A stretch of DNA of 64,000 bases from Pelomonas sp. CA6 (GTDB lineage: Bacteria; Pseudomonadota; Gammaproteobacteria; Burkholderiales; Burkholderiaceae_C), in contig NZ_JAKZFD010000001.1 in assembly GCF_022549225.1 (NCBI RefSeq), positions 186,001 through 250,000 on the forward strand. Direction: 5' to 3'. The first letter of the stretch is position 1; each line of letters starts with the position of its first letter. The position numbers and the translations under genes are program-made. The notes under the pieces were generated by a model, which ran no database searches, was not told the DNA's origin, and saw only the letters and a list, made by a program, of their open reading frames with translations. Positions 46,265 through 53,883 of the stretch are shown one piece after another.

Positions 46265-47836
46265 ATGACCCCACGCCTGGAACTTCGCGGCATCTGCAAA
46301 CAGTACCCGGGCGTGCGGGCCAACGACGACATCTCGCTGAGCGTGATGCCCGGCGAGATCCACGCGGTGCTGGGCGAGAACGGCGCCGGCAAGTCCACCC
46401 TGATGAAGATCATCTACGGTGCCGTGCCGCCCGACGCCGGCCAGGTGCTGTGGGACGGCCAGCCGCAACGCCTGCGCAGCCCGGCGCAGGCGCGCCAGCT
46501 GGGCATCAGCATGGTCTACCAGCACTTCTCGCTGTTCGACTCGCTGAGCGCGGCGCAGAACATCTGGCTGGGCCTGGACAAGGCGCTGTCGCTGGACCAG
46601 GTGCGCGAACGCGTGGACCGGCTGGCCCACCAGTACGGGCTGGAGCTGGACCCCGAGCGGCCGGTGCATTCGCTGTCGGTGGGCGAGCGCCAGCGCGTGG
46701 AGATCCTGCGCGCGCTGCTGACCGAGCCGCGTCTGCTGATCCTGGACGAACCCACCTCGGTCCTGACGCCCCAGGCGGTCGAGAAGCTGTTCGCGACGCT
46801 GCGCCGGCTCTCCGACGAGGGCTGCGCCATCCTCTACATCAGCCACAAGCTGGACGAGATCCGCGCGCTGTGCCAGCGCTGCACCGTGCTGCGCGGCGGC
46901 CGCGTCACCGGCGAGGTGGACCCGCGCACGCAGAGCAGCGCCCAGCTGTCGCAGCTGATGATCGGCGCCGAGCCGCCCAAGCACCAGCCGCGTGCGTCGC
47001 AGGCCGGCGCGGCCGCGCTGCGCCTGCACCAGCTCAGCCTGGCGCCTCGCGATCCCTTCGGCACCGTGCTTCAGGGCCTGGACCTGACGCTGCGCCAGGG
47101 CGAGATCCTGGGCGTGGCCGGTGTGTCCGGCAACGGCCAGGCGGAGCTGATGGCGGCGCTGTCCGGCGAGGACCGGCGCCTCGCCCCCGGCAGCCTGTGG
47201 CTGGAAGGCGGGCCGCGCGGGCCGGTGGACATCAGCCGCCTCGGGCCCGGGCGGCGGCGCCAGCTGGGGCTGCACCATGTGCCGGAGGAGCGCCTGGGGC
47301 GTGGCGCCGTGCCCACGCTGTCGCTGGCGCAGAACACGCTGCTGACGCGGCGCGAACCGGTGGGCCTGCTGGGCCATGTGTCGCCGCGCCGCTGCCGCGA
47401 GCTCGCCCAGACGCTGATCCAGCGCTTTGGCGTGCGCGCGGCCGGCCCGGACGCGGCGGCGCGCAGCCTGTCCGGCGGCAACCTGCAGAAATTCATCATG
47501 GGCCGCGAGATCTCGGCCCGCCCTCGGGTGCTGCTGGTGTCCCAGCCGACCTGGGGTGTGGACGTGGGCGCGGCGGCGCAGATCCGCGGCGAGCTGCTGG
47601 CGCTGCGCGACGCCGGCTGCGCCATCCTGGTGGTCAGCGAGGAGTTGGAAGAATTGTTCGAGATCAGCGACCGCCTGGTGGTGATCGCGCGCGGCGCGCT
47701 GTCGCCGGCCGTCAGCCCCGCGCAGACCACGGTGGCCCAGATCGGGCTGTGGATGAGCGGCCTGTGGGACGGCGCGCCCGGCGCGGCCGCCTCCACCCTC
47801 ACGACGGCGACGGAGGCGGGCCATGCTGAAGCTTGA
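46265..47836 (+). CDS. ABC transporter ATPase of a BMP-type nucleoside/purine importer
   Basis: Protein of 523 residues with two fused ATP-binding domains. The first has Walker A GENGAGKST, signature LSVGERQRVEI and LLILDEPTSVLTP; the second has the degenerate Walker A SGNGQAEL and signature LSGGNLQKFIMGREI. This is typical of the RbsA/YufO class used by BMP-family importers. It begins 16 bases after guaD and overlaps the first permease gene by 14 bases, so the operon is tightly coupled. Confidence 0.94.
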   Translation: MTPRLELRGICKQYPGVRANDDISLSVMPGEIHAVLGENGAGKSTLMKIIYGAVPPDAGQVLWDGQPQRLRSPAQARQLGISMVYQHFSLFDSLSAAQNIWLGLDKALSLDQVRERVDRLAHQYGLELDPERPVHSLSVGERQRVEILRALLTEPRLLILDEPTSVLTPQAVEKLFATLRRLSDEGCAILYISHKLDEIRALCQRCTVLRGGRVTGEVDPRTQSSAQLSQLMIGAEPPKHQPRASQAGAAALRLHQLSLAPRDPFGTVLQGLDLTLRQGEILGVAGVSGNGQAELMAALSGEDRRLAPGSLWLEGGPRGPVDISRLGPGRRRQLGLHHVPEERLGRGAVPTLSLAQNTLLTRREPVGLLGHVSPRRCRELAQTLIQRFGVRAAGPDAAARSLSGGNLQKFIMGREISARPRVLLVSQPTWGVDVGAAAQIRGELLALRDAGCAILVVSEELEELFEISDRLVVIARGALSPAVSPAQTTVAQIGLWMSGLWDGAPGAAASTLTTATEAGHAEA

Positions 47837-48908
47837 GCCGCGTCCGCAGCCCTCGGCGCGCATGTCCATCGCGTCGCCGCTGATCGCGCTGGCCACCACC
47901 ACGCTGATCGGCGTCGCGCTCTTCCTGATGCTGGGCAAGGACCCGTTGCAGGGCCTGCGCATGTTCTTCTGGGAGCCGCTGCGCAACAGCTACGCGCTGG
48001 GCGAGCTGGGGCTCAAGGCCACGCCGCTGGCGCTGATCGCGCTGGGGCTGGCGGTGGCCTTCCGCGCCAATGTCTGGAACATCGGTGCCGAAGGGCAGTT
48101 CATCGTCGGCGCGATGGCCGGCGGCTGGGTCGCGATGCAGGCCGGGCCGGACACCGGGCGCGGCATCGTCGTCGCCATCCTCGTGGCCGGCATGCTGGGC
48201 GGGCTGGGCTGGGCGGCCATCGTCGCGGCGCTGCGCGACCGCTTCCATGCCAACGAGATCCTGGTCAGCCTGATGCTGGTCTATGTCGCCGAGCTGCTGC
48301 TGGGCTACCTGGTCTACGGGCCCTGGAAAGACCCGGCGGGCTACAACTTCCCGCAGACCATCAGCTTCCTGCCGGTGACCAAGATTCCCAAGCTCTACGA
48401 CGGCACGCGGCTGCACATCGGCCTCGTCATCGCGCTGGCCGCGGTGGGCGCGGTGTGGTGGCTGCTGTTCCGCTCGCTGCGCGGCTTCGCGCTGCAGGTG
48501 GGTGGGCTGGCGCCGGCGGCGGCGCGCTATGCGGGCTTCTCGTCGCGTGCCGCGCTGTGGGGCGCGCTGGGCCTGTCTGGTGCATTGGCCGGCCTGGCCG
48601 GTGCATTGGAGGCGGCCGGTCCGCTGGGGCAGCTGACGCCCTATGTGCCGGTGGGCTATGGCTTCGCGGCCATCATCGTCGCCTTCGTCGGCCGGCTGCA
48701 CCCGGTGGGCATCGTGTTCTCGTCGGTGCTGATGAGCATGTTCTACATCGGCGGCGAGCTGGCGCAGTCGCGCCTGGGCCTGCCCAAGGCGCTGACCGGC
48801 GTGTTCCAGGGGCTGCTGCTGTTCAGCCTGCTGGCCTCGGACTGCCTGATCCACTATCGGCTGCGCTGGACGCCGCGCCAGCCGCTGACCACCAAGGGAG
48901 AAGCCTGA
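47823..48908 (+). CDS. ABC transporter permease (YufP/NupP-like)
   Basis: Membrane permease of 361 residues with about nine helices of the BPD_transp_2 class (KATPLALIALGLAVAFRANVWNIGAEGQFIVGA; RFHANEILVSLMLVYVAELLLGYLVYGPWKDPAG). The NIGAEGQ block is typical of nucleoside permeases with BMP binding proteins. It overlaps the ATPase gene and its TGA shares one base with the next ATG (TGATG). Confidence 0.93.
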   Translation: MLKLEPRPQPSARMSIASPLIALATTTLIGVALFLMLGKDPLQGLRMFFWEPLRNSYALGELGLKATPLALIALGLAVAFRANVWNIGAEGQFIVGAMAGGWVAMQAGPDTGRGIVVAILVAGMLGGLGWAAIVAALRDRFHANEILVSLMLVYVAELLLGYLVYGPWKDPAGYNFPQTISFLPVTKIPKLYDGTRLHIGLVIALAAVGAVWWLLFRSLRGFALQVGGLAPAAARYAGFSSRAALWGALGLSGALAGLAGALEAAGPLGQLTPYVPVGYGFAAIIVAFVGRLHPVGIVFSSVLMSMFYIGGELAQSRLGLPKALTGVFQGLLLFSLLASDCLIHYRLRWTPRQPLTTKGEA

Positions 48909-49828
48909 TGGAATCCTGGGCGCTCCTGCTGGGCTCCACGCTCAACGCCGGCACCCTGGTCGCGCTGGCGGCGCTGGGCCTGCTGATCAACGAACGCGCC
49001 GGGGTCGTGAACCTGGGCGCCGAGGGCATGATGCTGGTGGCCGCGATCGCCGGCTTCGCCACCGCGGTGCACAGTGGCAGCGACCTGCTGGGCTTTGTCG
49101 CCGGCATGGGCGCGGGCGCGCTGCTGGCGCTGGCCTTCGCGCTGCTGGCGATCTATCTCAACACCAACCAGTACGCGACCGGGCTGGCGCTGAGCCTGTT
49201 CGGCGCCGGCTTTTCGGCCTTCGTCGGCCAGGGCTATGTGCAGGCCAAGCTCGCCGACCGGCCCAGCTTCGCGGTGCCAGGTCTTGCCGACATTCCCTTC
49301 ATCGGGCCGGCGCTGTTCCGCCAGCATCCCATGGTCTACCTGGCGATGGCGCTGACCGCCGGGCTGGCCTGGTTCCTCTACCGCTCGCGCGCCGGGCTGG
49401 TGCTGCGCGCGGTGGGCGAGTCGCCCGAATCGGCGCATGCGCTGGGCTACCCGGTGCGGCGCATCCGGCTACTGGCGGTGCTGGCCGGCGGCGCGCTGTG
49501 CGGGCTGGCCGGCGCCTACTGCTCGGTGATTTACACGCCACTGTGGGTGGAAGGCATGATCGCCGGCAAGGGCTGGATCGCGCTGGCGCTGACCAGCTTC
49601 GCGACCTGGCGTCCGGCACGGGTCTTGCTCGGTGCCTATCTGTTCGGTGGCGTGACCATGCTGCAATTCCACCTGCAAGGTCAGGGGGTGCAGGTGGCCA
49701 GCCAGTTCCTGAGCATGCTGCCCTACCTGGCCACCATCGTCGTGCTGGTGCTGATCTCGCGCAACGAGAGCTTCATCCGTGCCAACATGCCGGCTTCGCT
49801 GGGCAAACCCTTCTTCCCGGGTGCCTGA
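48908..49828 (+). CDS. ABC transporter permease (YufQ/NupQ-like)
   Basis: Second permease of the same importer, 306 residues, about eight to nine helices (STLNAGTLVALAALGLLINERAGVVNLGAEGMMLVAAIAGF; VLRAVGESPESAHALGYPVRRIRLLAV loop; GMIAGKGWIALALTSFATWRPARVLLGAYLFGG). It starts within the TGATG junction of the preceding gene, showing translational coupling. Together with its partner it forms a heterodimeric channel. Confidence 0.93.
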   Translation: MESWALLLGSTLNAGTLVALAALGLLINERAGVVNLGAEGMMLVAAIAGFATAVHSGSDLLGFVAGMGAGALLALAFALLAIYLNTNQYATGLALSLFGAGFSAFVGQGYVQAKLADRPSFAVPGLADIPFIGPALFRQHPMVYLAMALTAGLAWFLYRSRAGLVLRAVGESPESAHALGYPVRRIRLLAVLAGGALCGLAGAYCSVIYTPLWVEGMIAGKGWIALALTSFATWRPARVLLGAYLFGGVTMLQFHLQGQGVQVASQFLSMLPYLATIVVLVLISRNESFIRANMPASLGKPFFPGA

Positions 49829-49883
49829 GCATTCCGGGCCCGACCGTCTTCCCCACGCTTTCCATCCATCCACGGAGTTCCCC

Positions 49884-51047
49884 ATGACCCTTCGCTCCAC
49901 GCCCCGTCGTCACTGGCTGAAGTTCAGCGCGCTGGCCGCCGCCACGCTGGCCCTGGCCGCCTGCGGCAAGAAGGAAGAAGCCGCCGCGCCGGCCGCGCCC
50001 GCGTCCGAGGCCGCCCCGGCGGCCAAGGCCGAGCCGCTGAAGATCGCCTTCGCCTACGTCGGGCCGGTGGGCGACGGCGGCTGGACCTTCGCGCACGACA
50101 ACGCGCGCAAGGCGCTGGAGAAGGAGTTCGGCGACAAGATCCAGACCAGCTTCGTCGAGAAGGTGCCCGAGGCCGCGGACGCCGAGCGCGTGTTCCGCGA
50201 CATGGTGGGCCAGGGCAACAAGCTGATCTTCGGTACCACCTTCGGCTACATGGAGCCCATGCTCAAGGTGGCCGCCGACACCAAGGACGTGAAGTTCGAG
50301 CATGCCACCGGCTACAAGCAGGCCGACAACATGCGTACCTACGACTCGCGCACCTATGAAGGCGCCTACCTGGCCGGCGTGGTGGCCGGCGCGATGACCA
50401 AGACCGGCACGCTGGGCGTGGTCGGCTCCATCCCCATTCCCGAGGTGATCCGCAATATCAACAGCTTCACGCTGGGTGCGCAGAGCTCCAACCCCAAGGT
50501 CAAGGTCAAGGTGGTGTGGGTGAACGAATGGTTCAACCCGCCCCAGGAAACCAATGCCGCGCAGACCCTGATCAACGGCGGCGCCGACGTGCTGATGCAG
50601 AACACCGACTCCAGCGCCGTGCTGCAGACCGCCGAGAAGAACGGCAAGTACGCCTTCGGCTGGGATTCCGACATGACCGCCTACGGCCCCAAGGCCCACC
50701 TGGGCTCGGCGGTGATCAACTGGACGCCGTACTACATCGCCGCGGTGCGCGAGGCGCTGGACGGCAAGTGGAGCGCCGGCGCCGGCAAGCACAGCTGGTG
50801 GGGGGTGAAGGAAGGCGCGATCGACCTGGTCTCGATCAGCGACGCCGTGCCCGCGGACGTGAAGGCGCGCGTCGAGCAGGCCCGCGCCGGCCTGAAGGAC
50901 GGCAGCTTCGTGATCTGGAAGGGCCCCATCGCCGGCCAGGACGGCAAGGATGTGCTCGCCAAGGACCAGGTCGCCGACGACAAGTTCCTCTCCGGCATCA
51001 ACTTCTACGTCAAGGGCGTGGAAGGCAAGGTGCCGACCGGCAAGTAA
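49884..51047 (+). CDS. BMP-family substrate-binding lipoprotein (purine/nucleoside)
   Basis: Protein of 387 residues with a lipobox LAAC (Cys27), an Ala/Glu linker, then the BMP/PnrA-like domain (IAFAYVGPVGDGGWTFAHDNARKALEKEF; TTFGYMEPMLKVAA; YEGAYLAGVVAGAMTKTGTLGVVGSIPIPEV; DSDMTAYGPKAHLGSAVINWTPYY). As a lipoprotein of the importer following guaD it probably captures guanine, xanthine or related purines. Start chosen at MTLRSTPRRHW because the signal begins there. Confidence 0.92.
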   Translation: MTLRSTPRRHWLKFSALAAATLALAACGKKEEAAAPAAPASEAAPAAKAEPLKIAFAYVGPVGDGGWTFAHDNARKALEKEFGDKIQTSFVEKVPEAADAERVFRDMVGQGNKLIFGTTFGYMEPMLKVAADTKDVKFEHATGYKQADNMRTYDSRTYEGAYLAGVVAGAMTKTGTLGVVGSIPIPEVIRNINSFTLGAQSSNPKVKVKVVWVNEWFNPPQETNAAQTLINGGADVLMQNTDSSAVLQTAEKNGKYAFGWDSDMTAYGPKAHLGSAVINWTPYYIAAVREALDGKWSAGAGKHSWWGVKEGAIDLVSISDAVPADVKARVEQARAGLKDGSFVIWKGPIAGQDGKDVLAKDQVADDKFLSGINFYVKGVEGKVPTGK

Positions 51048-51431
51048 GCCGAGGCCCGACCGGCGCGGCGGCTGGAGCCCTCGCGCCGGAAGGCCGCGCC
51101 GCCCCGGACCGCTCGCCCCCGACAGGGGTGGGTGGCCGGGGCGTTGTTCGTTGTGGCCCGCGGCCCGGCCCATGGCGTGAAGCACCGAGGCGACACCGGC
51201 CGGGCCAACGCGGGACGCTCGGCGAGGGCGAGGGCGAGGGCGTGGACGGGGGCCACGCGCTGGGCCCAATCTAGCCCGACTCGGTTAATCTCGCCCACGG
51301 CCGTTTCCCTTCCGTCGGGCCGCCGCGGGATGATTTCGCACCCCACCCGTCGTGGCGCATCGACGCCCTGGGACGTGGCTTCGTCGTCCTTAGGCCTGAC
51401 CAAACGCGCAGCAGAGCGCCCCGGAGTGACC
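51048..51431. other. Intergenic stretch between the BMP gene and the AHSA1-like gene
   Basis: 384 bases with no supported gene. It includes a modest inverted repeat, GGCGCGGC (51062-51069) with GCCGCGCC (51093-51100), without a T-run, which may end the operon. A short tandem GAGGGC repeat (about 51223-51241) is also present. A promoter for the next gene must lie on the right side, but none could be picked out. Confidence 0.5.
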
Positions 51432-51848
51432 ATGAAAATTACCGTCTCCACCCTGGTCGAAGGACCGATGCACGAGGTCTGGCGGGCCTACACCACGCCG
51501 GACGACATCAAGGCCTGGAACGCCGCCTCACCGGACTGGCACACGACCGCCTCGACCGTCGACCTGCGTCCGGGCGGCCTGTTTTCCTCGCGCATGGAAG
51601 CCAAGGACGGGTCCTTGGGCTTCGACTTCGCGGGTCAGTACACCCACATCGTCCATCACGAGCGGATCGAATACACCTTCGGCGAACGCGCGGCCCTGGT
51701 GCGTTTCGCGGAGCAAGGTCCTGGCGTCCTCGTCACGGTCACCTTCGACGGCGAACCGACCCACTCGGAAGAGCAGCAGCGCACCGGTTGGCAAGCCATC
51801 CTGGACAGCTTCGCCCGCCATGTGAAGGGCAAGCTGGCGTCGCAGTAA
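51432..51848 (+). CDS. SRPBCC/AHSA1-like (START-fold) protein
   Basis: Protein of 138 residues with the Aha1/SRPBCC pattern: ITVSTLVEGPMHEVWRAYTTPDDIKAWNAASPDWHTTAS, then DLRPGGLFSSRMEAKDGS, FAGQYTHIVHHERIEYTFGE and the C-terminal helix GWQAILDSFARHVKGKL. These small proteins bind hydrophobic ligands or act as accessory factors; the partner is not known. It stands alone. Confidence 0.85.
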   Translation: MKITVSTLVEGPMHEVWRAYTTPDDIKAWNAASPDWHTTASTVDLRPGGLFSSRMEAKDGSLGFDFAGQYTHIVHHERIEYTFGERAALVRFAEQGPGVLVTVTFDGEPTHSEEQQRTGWQAILDSFARHVKGKLASQ

Positions 51849-51924
51849 GCCTGCCATCCCGCCCGACCGCCCGCATGCCCCAGGCCGCGCGCTCCGGTGC
51901 GCGGGTTCGGCCTTGCTGTCGGTC

Positions 51925-53391
51925 CTATTCGTTGCCGGCCACGCTGGCCGGCGGCTCGGCCTGCCTGAGCAACTCCTGCATCGCTTCCTCGTCGCTGAGC
52001 GTGGGGGCGTCGAGCCGGGGCGGCGGGCCGCACAGGGCCTGGGGCCAGGCGAGCACGGCGGCGAGGACCATGGCGATCACCGCGGCGTAGGGGGCGGCCT
52101 CGCGGGCGAGCGCGTGCAGCGGCGGAGGAGCCTCCGTGTCGGCGCGGTCGGCGGCCTGGCCGCGCACGGCCAGCAGCGCGTAGCCCAGCGGCGGCAACAG
52201 ATAGCCCAGCTGCAGCACCAGCAGCGCCAGCACCGCGACCCAGGGCGCATGGGGCTGCTGCGTCAGCAGCGGCGGCATCAGCAGCGGCAGCACGAGAAAG
52301 ATCAGCTCGAAGGCGTCCAGCACCAGGCCGCAGAGCAGCAGCACGGCCAGCGCCAGCGCCAGGGTCGCGCCGGGCCCCCAGGGGCTGGCCTCGAGCGCCC
52401 GCTGCAGCCAGGCGTCGCTGCCCAGCGCGCGCAGCAGCCAGGTGAAGCTGGTCGCGCCGACCAGCAGTCCGAAGAGCAGGCCGGCGGTCTGCATGGCCTG
52501 CGCCAGCAGCGCGCGCAGCCGTCCCTTCAGCGCCCCGCCGGCGATGCCGGCCGCCAGCAGCGCGCAGCCGCTCATCGCCGCCGCCTCGACGGCCAGCCAC
52601 CAGCCCTGGACCACGCCGGCCAGCATCAGCAGCACCAGCAGCGTGAACGCGAGCGGCTGCCATGCGGTGGTGGCCGCGTGCTGGCGGGGGTCAGGGCTTG
52701 CCCGCGCCGCCGGGCGGCGCAGCAGGATCAGCAGCGCGAAGCCCAGCAGCACCAGGCCGGCCGGGCGCCACGCGGCCCACAGCAGGTCCTGGTTGTTCAT
52801 CACGCGCGCCAGGCCGGCGCTGGCGCCCAGCCGGCCCAGGGCCTCGGTGTGCGCGCGCATCATCGCGTCGCTGCACAGCAGCAGGACCAGCGAGGGCGGC
52901 AGTAGCAGGCCCAGCGTGCTGGCCGCCGCCAGCAGCGCGCTGGCGCGGGCCGGCGGCCAGCCCGCGAGGGCGGGGCCCGCGCCGCGGCGCAGCATCGCCA
53001 GGCTGGCGGCGACCGAGCCGTTCATCGGCGCCGACAGCGCGGCAAAGCCCAGCACGGCCAGCGCGCTGGCGCGCGGCCCGCCGCCCAGACGGCGCGCGAC
53101 GGCGGCGATCCAGGCCTGCGCCAGGCCCAGCTCGCGCAGCCCCGCGCCCAGCAGTGCGTACAGCAGCAGGGCCTGCAGCAGATCGTGTTCCAGCAGGCCC
53201 GACAGCCGGATCGGCAGCGCCTGCACCAGCCCGGGCTCCACCCAGCCCAGCAGCATGCCCGCCGCGCCGCCCCAGACCGAGCAGGCGATCAAGGCCGCGT
53301 AGACCGGCCAGCGCGCCCACAGCATCAGCCCCAGCGCGAGGCCGAACAGCGCCAGGCCGAAGAGCGGGGCGGGCGCCAGCGCGGCGCTCAT
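51925..53391 (-). CDS. TRAP transporter large permease (DctM-like)
   Basis: Integral membrane protein of 488 residues with about 12-14 helices, of the TRAP large-permease type (LLQALLLYALLGAGLRELGLAQAWI; SAPMNGSVAASLAML; LLLPPSLVLLLCSDAMM; LVLDAFELIFLVLPLLMPPLL; LQLGYLLPPLGYALL). It is preceded, with a 4-base overlap, by the small-permease gene. No DctP binding protein lies nearby. Sequence is markedly Ala/Leu-rich and divergent, so subfamily and substrate cannot be assigned. Confidence 0.78.
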   Translation of the reverse strand: MSAALAPAPLFGLALFGLALGLMLWARWPVYAALIACSVWGGAAGMLLGWVEPGLVQALPIRLSGLLEHDLLQALLLYALLGAGLRELGLAQAWIAAVARRLGGGPRASALAVLGFAALSAPMNGSVAASLAMLRRGAGPALAGWPPARASALLAAASTLGLLLPPSLVLLLCSDAMMRAHTEALGRLGASAGLARVMNNQDLLWAAWRPAGLVLLGFALLILLRRPAARASPDPRQHAATTAWQPLAFTLLVLLMLAGVVQGWWLAVEAAAMSGCALLAAGIAGGALKGRLRALLAQAMQTAGLLFGLLVGATSFTWLLRALGSDAWLQRALEASPWGPGATLALALAVLLLCGLVLDAFELIFLVLPLLMPPLLTQQPHAPWVAVLALLVLQLGYLLPPLGYALLAVRGQAADRADTEAPPPLHALAREAAPYAAVIAMVLAAVLAWPQALCGPPPRLDAPTLSDEEAMQELLRQAEPPASVAGNE

Positions 53392-53873
53392 GGCGGGGCG
53401 GCGCGGCTGCGCGGCGCGGCCAGCGCGGCCAGGGTCTGCAGCGCCAGCAGCGCGAGCATCAGCAGCAGGGCCAGCTTGATGATGAAGTAGCCGGGGCTGA
53501 AGGTCTCGGGAAAGCGCTCCCACTGGCGCAGCGACTGCCAGGCCCCCGGCGCGGCCAGCAGCAGGTTGGCCAGGCACCAGGGCAGCAGCACCGCGCCCTG
53601 CAACAGCCGTGGCGCGCGCGGCGGCAGGTGGGAGCTGCCGAGGTGGGCCCCGCGCGCACCGGCCACGCGCAGCGCCGTGGCGACCAGGACCGCGAACAGG
53701 CATTGCGCCAGGTCGTTGGCCAGCGCCGGCGACACCCAGCCGGTCTGGCGCAGCGGCCATTGCAGCGCCAGCAGCAGCGTGAAGGGCAGGGCCAGCCAGG
53801 CCAGCGCGTCGCAGAGCCGGTCCAGCGCGCCGGCGAGGCGCGCCGATCGCTGCGCTGGTGGCAGTGGCCTCAT
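53388..53873 (-). CDS. TRAP transporter small permease (DctQ-like)
   Basis: Protein of 161 residues with four predicted membrane helices (LAWLALPFTLLLALQW; ANDLAQCLFAVLVATAL; GAVLLPWCLANLLLAA; YFIIKLALLLMLALLALQTLAAL), the DctQ arrangement. The stop overlaps the start of the large permease (53388-53391). The start at 53873 is the first ATG before the first helix; a longer frame would overlap the peptidase gene upstream. Confidence 0.75.
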   Translation of the reverse strand: MRPLPPAQRSARLAGALDRLCDALAWLALPFTLLLALQWPLRQTGWVSPALANDLAQCLFAVLVATALRVAGARGAHLGSSHLPPRAPRLLQGAVLLPWCLANLLLAAPGAWQSLRQWERFPETFSPGYFIIKLALLLMLALLALQTLAALAAPRSRAAPP

Positions 53874-53883
53874 GCGTGGGAAC

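Noticed and set aside
51223-51241. Tandem GAGGGC units as a variable repeat or CRISPR-like element
   Set aside because: Only about three short units without spacers; ordinary GC-rich slippage.
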